Below, in pieces: positions 44,821 to 52,792 of a stretch of 64,000 nt of DNA. Positions within the stretch are counted from its first letter, which is position 1; the number at the start of each line of letters is the position of its first letter. The notes under the pieces were generated by a model. That model had not been told where the DNA came from. It saw only the letters and a program-made list of their open reading frames with translations, and searched no databases. Source of the stretch: Pseudomonas fluorescens (GTDB lineage Bacteria > Pseudomonadota > Gammaproteobacteria > Pseudomonadales > Pseudomonadaceae); assembly GCF_000968015.1 (NCBI RefSeq), contig NZ_LACH01000039.1:62001-126000 (forward strand), in the 5' to 3' direction. The position numbers and the translations under genes are program-made.

Positions 44821-44973
44821 AATCAGCGGACATTCCCGAAAACACGAAAATTAATCTACGGACATTCCCGTAACATTTGCTTTCTTCAGCGGAAATTCCC
44901 GGAAAAAGTCCGCTGATTGATCACAACAAATATGTTTAATCAACAAAATCATACACTTAGGAATGTCCGGTCA
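44821..44973. repeat. Transposon right-end repeat cluster (putative TnsB-binding sites)
   Basis: Three imperfect palindromes lie in one direction at 44826-44837 and 44859-44870 (CGGACATTCCCG) and 44890-44901 (CGGAAATTCCCG), with spacing of about 33 and 31 bases. An inverted match (AAGTCCGCTGATT) is at 44907-44919, and a terminal inverted match (GGAATGTCCGG) at 44960-44970. The following TCA at 44971-44973 ends the plus strand in CA, the expected 3' terminus of TnsB-type elements, and is at the same time the stop codon of the minus-strand kinase-like gene. Confidence 0.65.
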
Positions 44974-45609
44974 TTTCGCGATTGGAGCACCTACGGCGCA
45001 TCGAAGGACTCTATAAATCTCAGAAACTACCTGCATTGTTGCGTCTTCGATCGTTCCTTCATTACGGCATAAAACCCAGCCGTGATCTGCAATCGCTTGC
45101 TCGAACGCCTTGGTACAAGCGACATGTTCTTCCAGCTTATGGATCACAGTACTGCCCAGCCCACGCTGTCGTGCCGATGCCCTCGCCCATGAAATATCAG
45201 GCGCGGTGACAACCCCGACATGCAGGTCTGGCACTCGCACGTTTCGATCAATGTTCAACTGTAGTATCTCTGCAAACGGGACTATCCGGCGAAACGCGGC
45301 ATCAGACGGATACCAGCGATCGATCAGGATGATGCTGTCTGGTGGCTGTTTAGCCAGCACGTGCCGGGAAATCCAGGTCCGGCTATCAGCAAAGCGTTCA
45401 CAAATCCGCATCTCCAAATCCCGCGTGGGATTTCTGACGAGTTTGTTCACGAGGGTCATTGTTTCACCCCTGTAGGGATCGCTTTTTCTCTCGCAAAGTC
45501 GGATCACCTTTTTGTTGTCCGCCCTCAGTACTTTCGTAATAGCCTCCAACAGTGTGGTTTTGCCGGCTCCCTTGGGCCCATCTAGAGAAACAAACAGCGA
45601 ACGATTCAT
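44971..45609 (-). CDS. Thymidylate-kinase-like P-loop kinase
   Basis: The protein is 212 aa. It has a P-loop GPKGAGKTTLLEA (residues 11-23), a middle LIDRWYPSDAAF in the place of the DR(Y/H) motif, and a lid-like Arg-rich ARASARQRGLG. The size and order of motifs fit a dTMP kinase or a related deoxynucleoside monophosphate kinase. Residues that would set base specificity cannot be judged by eye. The stop codon coincides with the proposed end of the transposon, so its last residues may have been changed by the insertion. A second tmk-like enzyme outside the core gene would be expected in mobile or phage settings. Confidence 0.72.
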   Translation of the reverse strand: MNRSLFVSLDGPKGAGKTTLLEAITKVLRADNKKVIRLCERKSDPYRGETMTLVNKLVRNPTRDLEMRICERFADSRTWISRHVLAKQPPDSIILIDRWYPSDAAFRRIVPFAEILQLNIDRNVRVPDLHVGVVTAPDISWARASARQRGLGSTVIHKLEEHVACTKAFEQAIADHGWVLCRNEGTIEDATMQVVSEIYRVLRCAVGAPIAK

Positions 45610-45913
45610 TCTTCACATAACGGTTGATATACGGTTTTTTTTGCCCTGTTCATTCGCTGGAGCCGCTGGGCGCGACTACGCAAATCGAGTGGAGGGTCCT
45701 TATGAACAGACATTGATGAACACTCTAACCCGGTTTTTGGCTAACGGGTCCCAAAATCCAGGGTTACAGCCGCTTATGAACATCGGTACTTGATAGCTCT
45801 GCGTCTACTCAGTTTTTAGTGCGCCTTTGAACTATGATTTTCTCAGGCCTACCCGGAGGCAACAGCTCGCCCCCAGGCACGTTCGTCTAACACCCTGAAA
45901 TGGAGAAGCCAAC

Positions 45914-46492
45914 GTGAGCACCTTGAAACTTCACCCCGCACTGGACAACGGTATCCAACCCGCCGCCGCGAATTTCACAGGCGGCACCCTGCAATGCCTG
46001 TGTGCGACCGACAAGGTCGAGGTCAAGATCGACGCACAAACCCTTCATAACCACGCGTGCGGCTGCAGCAAATGCTGGAAACCGCAACACGCGACATTCG
46101 CCGTGATTGCCGTAGTACCTCGGGATAAGGTCAGCGTCATTGCCCACGGCGAAAAACTGGAAATTGTCGACGAAACCGCCACCATCCAGCGGCACGCCTG
46201 CAAGCAATGCCACGCCCATCTCTTCGGGCGCATCGAGAACAAGAACCATGCATTTTATGGTCTGGACTTCGTCCACACAGAACTTTCTCCCCAGAGCGGA
46301 TGGGCTGCGCCGGGCTTCGCGGCGTTCGTGTCCTCGATCATCGAAACCGGCACACCGCCAGCGCAAATGAAGGCCATTCGTGAGCGCCTGCGCGAGATCG
46401 GCCTGGAGCCCTACGACTGCCTGTCCCCGGACTTGATGGACGCACTGGCGACTCATGTCGCCAAACAGAAAGGCTTGCTCCCCGCCGCCTGA
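45914..46492 (+). CDS. gfa: S-(hydroxymethyl)glutathione synthase (formaldehyde-activating enzyme)
   Basis: The protein is 192 aa, the usual Gfa length. Zinc ligands are in place: CLC (structural pair), HACGCSKC (catalytic-site cysteines) and ACKQCHAHLF. It speeds the addition of glutathione to formaldehyde, making the substrate of the AdhC/FrmA dehydrogenase. Start is GTG at 45914, after GGAG. A strong hairpin follows at 46500. It appears to be a single-gene unit; no adhC is adjacent. This is the first clearly core-like gene right of the transposon. Confidence 0.92.
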   Translation: MSTLKLHPALDNGIQPAAANFTGGTLQCLCATDKVEVKIDAQTLHNHACGCSKCWKPQHATFAVIAVVPRDKVSVIAHGEKLEIVDETATIQRHACKQCHAHLFGRIENKNHAFYGLDFVHTELSPQSGWAAPGFAAFVSSIIETGTPPAQMKAIRERLREIGLEPYDCLSPDLMDALATHVAKQKGLLPAA

Positions 46493-46499
46493 TCGATCG

Positions 46500-46532
46500 G
46501 CCGCCGCGGTGTCTTCGTCGGACCGCGGCGGC
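46500..46532 (+). terminator. Terminator-like hairpin after gfa
   Basis: A perfect eleven-pair stem (GCCGCCGCGGT with ACCGCGGCGGC) starts eight bases after the gfa stop. The T-run after it is weak, so termination may be incomplete, but the stem is very stable. Confidence 0.72.
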
Positions 46533-46540
46533 GCCATTTC

Positions 46541-47132
46541 TAACGGTGGTACATGGAGTGTTGCTTCACTGTTATGGATGACTCAAAGATCCCCTTCTTC
46601 CAGTCACCAGCCTAACCAATATAGGCGGAGGGCTTATCAATAAATGAAGGCGGAGGGAAAGTTCATTTATTACTTCGAAATAAACACTTATTTCGTCATG
46701 ACAATATACAGGCGTCAGTTCAGTGACTATCATAACCCTCACGCTAGAAAGCCAGGCCGTAAACGCATAGTTCACGACCGTTATAATGATTGAATAATTC
46801 ATTCAAGCTGACGAATGGATATGAAATAAATAATTTCGTTAAAAAACAATGAGTTGTCGGTGTAAAAATAACCTGTCTAAAACTTTTGAAAATCATCAAA
46901 ACCTAAAAAAGACCGACCGCAACCACAAAAGTTTCAAACTTTAATTATTAAAATAAATTGCACGTATAACGCTTTAAAACATTTACCATCAATGCTAATA
47001 ATCCGGCCGGTTCCGGGTTCTTAGGCGATGTGCCACCTCGTATGAAGTGAACATTAGACTCACGCTGATTACCCCGGTCTTACTAAATTCAAATAACGAT
47101 GACGTGTTCAGGTATCAATAAAACCTGGGCCG
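46541..47132. promoter_or_regulatory. AT-rich leader of the exopolysaccharide operon
   Basis: About 590 bases of low-GC DNA between gfa and wecB contrast with the GC-rich genes on both sides. It should carry the promoter and control sites of the 47-58 kb operon. I looked for a FleQ box and an AlgU-type promoter and saw no convincing match. The AT-rich composition would suit silencing by H-NS-like MvaT proteins. Confidence 0.5.
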
Positions 47133-48410
47133 TTGTTGTGCTGCGCACTAAAACTGCGCAAGGAAGACATCATCGCTCGCCATCATTCAAGGATTAAAAT
47201 CCTTTCGATCTTCGGTACCCGTCCAGAAGCCATCAAGATGGCGCCTTTGGTCAAAGCCCTCGCTGCGGAACCTGGCATTCATTCGCAGATATGCATCACT
47301 GGCCAACATCAAAGCATGCTTAAACAGGTGCTGGATCTGTTCGACCTCAAGGCCGATTACACCCTTGATGTGATGACGCCGCACCAATCGCTCAACTCGT
47401 TGACCGCAGCGCTTTACGGGGCGATTGACCCCGTGCTGGAAATGACCCGCCCGGACCGGGTGCTGGTACACGGCGACACCACGTCAGCCATGGTTGCCTC
47501 GATGGCTGCGTTCCATCGACGCATCCCGGTCGGTCATGTCGAAGCCGGGCTGCGAACCGGCGATATCTACAGCCCGTGGCCAGAAGAAATGAACCGCCGC
47601 TGCATCGACCTCAGTGCAGACATGCTGTTTGCGCCGACCCAAGAATCGCGCCAAAACCTGCTCGGCGAACGCCTTCAAGGTCGCACCTTCGTGACCGGCA
47701 ACACGGTGATTGACGCTTTGCAGATGACGGCGCGGCGCATTGAGCAAGACGCTGACCTGCGGGCAAGCCTGGACCAACAGTTCTCGTTCTTGCAAACCGG
47801 CCGCAAGGTTCTGCTGGTGACCGGGCATCGCCGGGAAAACTTTGGCGAAGGCTTCCTGGATATCTGCAAGGCCTTGAGCCATCTGGCGCGGCGCACAGAT
47901 ATCCAGATCGTCTATCCGGTGCACTTGAATCCCAATGTCATGGGCCCGGTCACCGAGCAGCTGGGCGATCTGCCCAACGTGCACCTGATCAAGCCGCTGG
48001 ACTACCTGGCCTTCGTGCGCCTGATGCAACGTGCGCATGTGATCCTCACCGACTCTGGTGGCGTGCAGGAAGAAGCGCCGTCGCTGGGCAAACCGGTGCT
48101 GGTGATGCGCGATGTGACTGAACGCCCCGAAGCTGTCGCAGCGGGCACCGTGCGTCTGGTCGGCACCTCGCCGGACTCGATCATCGCTGGCGTCAACGCA
48201 CTGTTCGATGACGACCTGCTGTGGCGCCGATGCTCCCAAACTGCCAACCCTTACGGCGATGGCAAGGCCAGTGCGCGCATCGTCGATGCCCTGATGGGCC
48301 GTCCGGTCGATGATTTCGTCGTGACGGGGGGGCGATTGCCCAAGTTCCAGCACTACCTGTCAGGGCTACCTGTACCCGAAAAAAGTCTCCCGGCTTTCAC
48401 CTCTCTATAA
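47133..48410 (+). CDS. wecB: UDP-N-acetylglucosamine 2-epimerase (non-hydrolysing)
   Basis: The protein is 425 aa from the first TTG; the conserved core starts at about residue 22 with ILSIFGTRPEAIKMAPLV. Active-site landmarks are all present: HGDTTSAM, GHVEAGLRTGD, PEEMNRR and TGHRRENFG. It makes UDP-ManNAc from UDP-GlcNAc. No ATG or clear ribosome-binding site precedes the core, so the start is uncertain (TTG 47133 or 47136, or a rare codon nearer the core). It leads the exopolysaccharide operon, and E. coli WecB is likewise needed to make the NfrB product. The C-terminal 30 residues are an extension beyond the usual end. Confidence 0.9.
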   Translation: MLCCALKLRKEDIIARHHSRIKILSIFGTRPEAIKMAPLVKALAAEPGIHSQICITGQHQSMLKQVLDLFDLKADYTLDVMTPHQSLNSLTAALYGAIDPVLEMTRPDRVLVHGDTTSAMVASMAAFHRRIPVGHVEAGLRTGDIYSPWPEEMNRRCIDLSADMLFAPTQESRQNLLGERLQGRTFVTGNTVIDALQMTARRIEQDADLRASLDQQFSFLQTGRKVLLVTGHRRENFGEGFLDICKALSHLARRTDIQIVYPVHLNPNVMGPVTEQLGDLPNVHLIKPLDYLAFVRLMQRAHVILTDSGGVQEEAPSLGKPVLVMRDVTERPEAVAAGTVRLVGTSPDSIIAGVNALFDDDLLWRRCSQTANPYGDGKASARIVDALMGRPVDDFVVTGGRLPKFQHYLSGLPVPEKSLPAFTSL

Positions 48411-48451
48411 ACCAAACCGCTCCTCCCCTTATCAGCTCGAGATCTACCTGA

Positions 48452-50665
48452 ATGAAGTCTTCCGTTGCCATCCATACGGGCACGCTTAGCGCCCTTGCCT
48501 GTGGTGTGAGCCTGCTCGCGCTCATGCCGACTTTTGCTCTGGCCGCGGACAGCCCGCTCACCCAGGCGATCAACCGACTCAACGCCGACACGCGACAAGA
48601 GCGTGAGATCCGCTTGAGCGATCTGGGGATCGATGCACCGATCATCCTCGGCTCCACCGACGCCCGGCGCGAGCTGTATCTTCCCGTGCCGGCGGGCGTG
48701 CCGCTGACGGATGCGACGCTGAATTTCGACGCCAGCTACCTCAATGGTGAAGGTGGACGCAACACCTTGCTGCTGTCGCTCGACGGCTATCCGGTGAGCG
48801 CTCAGGGACTCAGCGAACCAAAGGGTGACGCCAGCGCCACGCTGGGCGTGGACAAGAAAGCGCGGGACAGCGGCTCGCTGCGCCTGGGCATTGCCTGGTC
48901 GTCGATCGTGTCCCGTGTGTTGTGCGAAGACGAACGCGCCATCGGCAACGTCTTGCGAATCGAACCGGACACCCGCCTCACTTACAGCTACGACGCCAGC
49001 CAGTTGCAGGACGTCGGCGCTGCCTGGACGGCGCTGCCTGGCAAACCGGGAATCATGGTCGCGCCGGGCACCTTGTCCGCCGACAGCTACGATGCGGCCT
49101 GGCGTCTTGGTGTGGCACTGGAGCGGATTGGCAAACACAGCCAGATCCTGCCCTTCCCTGCCGTACAAGACAGCGTTGACCTGAACGGCCTGCGCATCCC
49201 GGCCGAACTGCAAGGCATTCCAGCGTTCGCCAGCCTCAACGGCAAAGGTCCGCACGTTCTCGCCAACCCGGCGGAAATCGGCGCATTGCTGATGTTGGGG
49301 CAGACAGCGAACGTCCAGGCGGATCTGGCCATCAACGACCCGCAACTGCTTAAAGCCGTCAACGAATCGCTGGACGCGCTGTTGAGCCAGATTCAAGGCC
49401 TCGATGCCACAGCCGCCAGCGCCTTCGCACAATGGCGTGAGCGGCATATCAATGCAGGTCTGGCCGCCACCGGTACTGACAACGTGCGCCTGGCATTGCT
49501 GGGCACCCGCCCGGTGCTGATGATCGCGCCGCAAGCAACCGGTAAGGCGCTGGCCCTGTTCAGCACGGCCTGGAACGCACTGGCACGCAGCCGCCAATTG
49601 ACGATCAGCGAAGCACAAATGCCATTGAGCGCCGACGGTCGTGTGGCCTTGTCGCGCCTGGGCGGTAACCCCGGCGCCATCGACGTGCTGGCCAAGTCCG
49701 ACTGGAGCACTTCGTTCCCTCTGGGCAGCGTGGCCTACGACGGGCGCCTGCCAGTGAAAGCGGTAGTCGATGTGTCTGCCGCACCCGGCGCATCGGACAC
49801 CGCGCCGGTGGCCTCGCTGTTTCTCAACGATTACCTGATTGGCGCGCAACAGCTCGTGGCCAACGGTGAACAGCAACGCATCGAAGCTCGTATCCCGCGT
49901 TACGCCCTGGGTTCGAAGAACGTTTTGCGCGTGTCGTTCCAACGTCAGCCGGTCAGCGATCGTTGCCTGGAAACGCCACAGGCGTTCCCGGTCTCGGTGC
50001 TGCCGACCAGCCACATCGTGCTGGATAAAACTGCCCTGGGTGATGACTTCTCCGGCATGGCCGCGCGCTTTGCCATGGACACGCAAATCCTCGTGCCACA
50101 GGCCTACCTCGAGCATCCGGCGAGCAGTTTGCCGCAGGTGATTTCGGTGGCTGACGGCGCCGGTGTTTCGCCGCTGCGGGCGCAACTGAAGGTCAGTGCC
50201 GACCCGAAAGCCTCGGTCACACCGGACAAAGCCTTCCTCGCCTTCGAGCTGCCGATCAAGGACAGCAAAGAATCGGTGCAGGTTGATGAACAGGGTCGCC
50301 TGCGCATCAATCACAAGGATCAGATGTTGCTGGACGTGCATCCCCTCAACCACCTGGCCTCGTTGCAAGTGGTGGATGCCAGCGGCCAGCACGGTCTGGT
50401 CTATCGCACCTTGGGCAATGACGCCCCACGTTTCGCCAAGCAGATTCTGCTGACCCGCGGCGACGTGGCCATCCTCGGTGACAACGGTGCACTGACCACC
50501 TTCGACACCCAGGACCCAAGCGGCAGCCAATTGATCGACAACGAAGCACCCAAGGGCCTCGACGCCTGGCGCAAGCCGTCGCTGTTGTGGCTGATTCCGG
50601 GTGGCATCCTGTTGGTCCTCATCCTGTTGCTGGCCGGCCGTAACGCCCGTCGCAATCGCCAGTAA
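48452..50665 (+). CDS. BcsB-like periplasmic exopolysaccharide synthesis protein
   Basis: The protein is 737 aa. It has a signal peptide (residues 1-31, ending FALAADS), a large periplasmic part with carbohydrate-binding-like beta domains (LGSTDARRELYLPVPAGVPL and SRVLCEDERAIGNVLRIEP), and a C-terminal transmembrane helix (about 712-731, LLWLIPGGILLVLILLLAG). This is the layout of the cellulose synthase subunit BcsB, which lines the periplasmic exit and contacts the synthase. Here it precedes an NfrB-like enzyme rather than BcsA, so it probably plays the BcsB role for a different polymer. It follows wecB by 41 bases and ends 12 bases before the synthase gene. Confidence 0.85.
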   Translation: MKSSVAIHTGTLSALACGVSLLALMPTFALAADSPLTQAINRLNADTRQEREIRLSDLGIDAPIILGSTDARRELYLPVPAGVPLTDATLNFDASYLNGEGGRNTLLLSLDGYPVSAQGLSEPKGDASATLGVDKKARDSGSLRLGIAWSSIVSRVLCEDERAIGNVLRIEPDTRLTYSYDASQLQDVGAAWTALPGKPGIMVAPGTLSADSYDAAWRLGVALERIGKHSQILPFPAVQDSVDLNGLRIPAELQGIPAFASLNGKGPHVLANPAEIGALLMLGQTANVQADLAINDPQLLKAVNESLDALLSQIQGLDATAASAFAQWRERHINAGLAATGTDNVRLALLGTRPVLMIAPQATGKALALFSTAWNALARSRQLTISEAQMPLSADGRVALSRLGGNPGAIDVLAKSDWSTSFPLGSVAYDGRLPVKAVVDVSAAPGASDTAPVASLFLNDYLIGAQQLVANGEQQRIEARIPRYALGSKNVLRVSFQRQPVSDRCLETPQAFPVSVLPTSHIVLDKTALGDDFSGMAARFAMDTQILVPQAYLEHPASSLPQVISVADGAGVSPLRAQLKVSADPKASVTPDKAFLAFELPIKDSKESVQVDEQGRLRINHKDQMLLDVHPLNHLASLQVVDASGQHGLVYRTLGNDAPRFAKQILLTRGDVAILGDNGALTTFDTQDPSGSQLIDNEAPKGLDAWRKPSLLWLIPGGILLVLILLLAGRNARRNRQ

Positions 50666-50677
50666 CGGAACCTTTCG

Positions 50678-52792
50678 ATGACGTCGCTTTATTGGCCCTA
50701 TTGGCTGGCCCACTACTACAGCTTCCTGGAAATCTCGACCATCGTGATCGCGGTGCTGATCCTGATCTCCAGCCTGGACGATTTGTTCATTGACCTGTGG
50801 TACTGGTCTCGCCGCCTGTTTCGCAAGTTCACCGTGGATCGCAAATACCGGCCGCTGACCGCCGAGCAACTGATGGCCAGGGATGAGCAGCCGTTGGCGA
50901 TCATGGTCCCGGCCTGGCTGGAATATGACGTCATCGCACCGATGATCGAGAACATGGTGTCGACCCTGGATTACCAGAACTATGTCGTCTTCGTCGGCAC
51001 CTACATCAATGACCAGCGCACCATCGATGAAGTGGAACGCATGCGTCGGCGCTATAAGCAGCTGCATCGCGTGGAAGTCCCGCACGCCGGGCCGACCTGC
51101 AAGGCCGACTGCCTGAACTGGGTGATCCAGGCGATCTTCCTGCACGAGAAAACCCACGGCATGACCTTCGCCGGTGTCGTATTGCACGACAGCGAAGACG
51201 TTCTGCACCCGATGGAATTGCGCCTGTTCAACTACTTGCTGCCGCGCAAGGACATGATCCAGTTGCCCGTGGTTTCGCTGGAGCGCAACTGGTACGAATG
51301 GGTGGCCGGCACCTACATGGACGAATTCGCCGAATGGCATGGCAAGGATTTGGTGGTGCGTGAAAGCATGACCGACACCGTGCCGTCTGCCGGCGTCGGC
51401 ACGTGCTTCTCGCACCGTGCGTTGCGCGTGCTGGCCGGGGAAACCGAGAACCAGCCGTTCAACACGGACAGCCTCACCGAGGACTACGACGTAGGCGCAC
51501 GCCTGGCCAAGGTCGGCATGAACGCGATCTTCGTGTGCTTCCCGGTGCAGTTTCGCGTGTTGCGCAAATCCTGGTTCCGCAAGCCTTACGAATCGACCTT
51601 GAAGATGCCGTTGTGCGTGCGCGAATTCTTTCCCGATACCTTCCGTACCGCATTCCGCCAGAAAGCTCGCTGGACGCTGGGCATCGGCCTGCAAGGCTGG
51701 GAGCAAATGGGCTGGAGCGGTTCTCTGGCCAACCGTTATCTGCTGTTTCGCGACCGCAAGGGCGTGGTGACGGCGTTTGTCAGCATCATTGCCTATGTGA
51801 TTCTGGCGCAGCTGTTGGGCCTGATCGTCCTTCGCCAGAGTGGCCTGTGGGATGTGAGTTTCCCGACGCCGTTTGAAACCAACGGCTTCATCAAATACCT
51901 GCTGCTGGCCAACGGTATCGCGCTGGCCTGGCGTATCGCGCACCGCTGCTATTTCACCACCGTGCTGTACGGCTGGCAGCATGGTTTGCTGTCACTTCCG
52001 CGCATGGTAGTGGGCAACTTTGTCAACTTCATGGCCGCATCACGCGCCTGGCGCATGTTCATCGTCGGCAAGGTCATGAACCGCAAACTGGTGTGGGATA
52101 AGACCATGCACGACTTCCCGTCCACCGACCTGGTTGCCTTCGCACCACGCAAGCTGGGCAGTGTGTTGCTGTCCTGGCAGGCGATCAACGAAACCGACCT
52201 GCAAAGCGCCCTCGACGAACAGAAAACCCGACACATGCCCTTGGGGCGGATCTTGCTCAGCAATGGCTGGCTGGACGACGAGACACTGGCGGAAGCCATC
52301 GCCTTCCAGAACGATCTGCCGCGGGTGTTCGATGTGGTCAACAAGGCGCAGGCGTCGACCCTTACCCTGGACGATGAATTTGCTCTGCGCTGGCGCGTGG
52401 TGCCGATTGGCTTGAATGCCGACGGCCGAGCACAACTTGCCGTGGCCAGCCCGTTGCCGGCCGATGGTCTGCAACAGGTCAGCGAGGTACTGGGCAGTGA
52501 ACCGGTGCAGCTGATTGCCCGGGAAAGCGAAATCGTCGCGCAGTTGCGTCAATTGAACGTGCGCGATGGCCAAGCCGTACCGGATGCCCGTGCGCCACTG
52601 TTGGGTGATTTGCTGATCGAAATGGGCCTGCTGAATCGCGACGAGTTCAACCGCGCCATGTTGCAGTACCGCCCGCAGCGTCACGGACGCATCGGCGACT
52701 ATCTGGTCGACAGCAGCGTGCTGCCCCGCTCCACCATCGAAAAGGCCGTGGCGCGTCAGCACAGCCACTACCCTGCGGAGCTTCCGGCATGA
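50678..52792 (+). CDS. nfrB: NfrB-like family 2 glycosyltransferase with MshEN c-di-GMP modules
   Basis: The protein is 704 aa. An N-terminal membrane helix precedes a GT2 domain with HDSEDV (DxD, about 170), SLTEDYDVGARL (TED, about 267) and RQKARW (QxxRW, about 327). Further membrane helices lie around 350-450. The C-terminus holds tandem MshEN units: MPLGRILLSNGWLDDETLAE, LGDLLIEMGLLNRDEF and GRIGDYLVDSS, each with the LGxxL...L pattern that binds c-di-GMP in MshE and E. coli NfrB. It should polymerise sugar from UDP-ManNAc (by analogy) across the inner membrane under c-di-GMP control. It overlaps nfrA by four bases. Confidence 0.9.
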   Translation: MTSLYWPYWLAHYYSFLEISTIVIAVLILISSLDDLFIDLWYWSRRLFRKFTVDRKYRPLTAEQLMARDEQPLAIMVPAWLEYDVIAPMIENMVSTLDYQNYVVFVGTYINDQRTIDEVERMRRRYKQLHRVEVPHAGPTCKADCLNWVIQAIFLHEKTHGMTFAGVVLHDSEDVLHPMELRLFNYLLPRKDMIQLPVVSLERNWYEWVAGTYMDEFAEWHGKDLVVRESMTDTVPSAGVGTCFSHRALRVLAGETENQPFNTDSLTEDYDVGARLAKVGMNAIFVCFPVQFRVLRKSWFRKPYESTLKMPLCVREFFPDTFRTAFRQKARWTLGIGLQGWEQMGWSGSLANRYLLFRDRKGVVTAFVSIIAYVILAQLLGLIVLRQSGLWDVSFPTPFETNGFIKYLLLANGIALAWRIAHRCYFTTVLYGWQHGLLSLPRMVVGNFVNFMAASRAWRMFIVGKVMNRKLVWDKTMHDFPSTDLVAFAPRKLGSVLLSWQAINETDLQSALDEQKTRHMPLGRILLSNGWLDDETLAEAIAFQNDLPRVFDVVNKAQASTLTLDDEFALRWRVVPIGLNADGRAQLAVASPLPADGLQQVSEVLGSEPVQLIARESEIVAQLRQLNVRDGQAVPDARAPLLGDLLIEMGLLNRDEFNRAMLQYRPQRHGRIGDYLVDSSVLPRSTIEKAVARQHSHYPAELPA

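Larger units (their letters stand above)
38420..44973 (-). mobile_element. Tn7/Tn5053-like transposon: transposition module and right end
   Basis: The module has five minus-strand genes (DDE transposase, AAA+ ATPase, second AAA+ protein, TniQ, unknown protein) and, outside the transposase, a repeat cluster at 44821-44973. TnsB-like transposase genes normally lie next to the right end and read inward, as here. The left end was not found. The element could be as short as this span or could carry part of the defence island to the left as cargo. Confidence 0.7.

Noticed and set aside
47484..48353. 289-codon minus-strand open frame
   Set aside because: It is a shadow of wecB, whose active-site motifs are on the plus strand.
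48353..51982. 1,209-codon minus-strand open frame
   Set aside because: It is the antisense of the BcsB-like and NfrB genes, both with clear domains. High-GC codon bias keeps the opposite frame open, and its sequence is low-complexity and rich in His and Gln.
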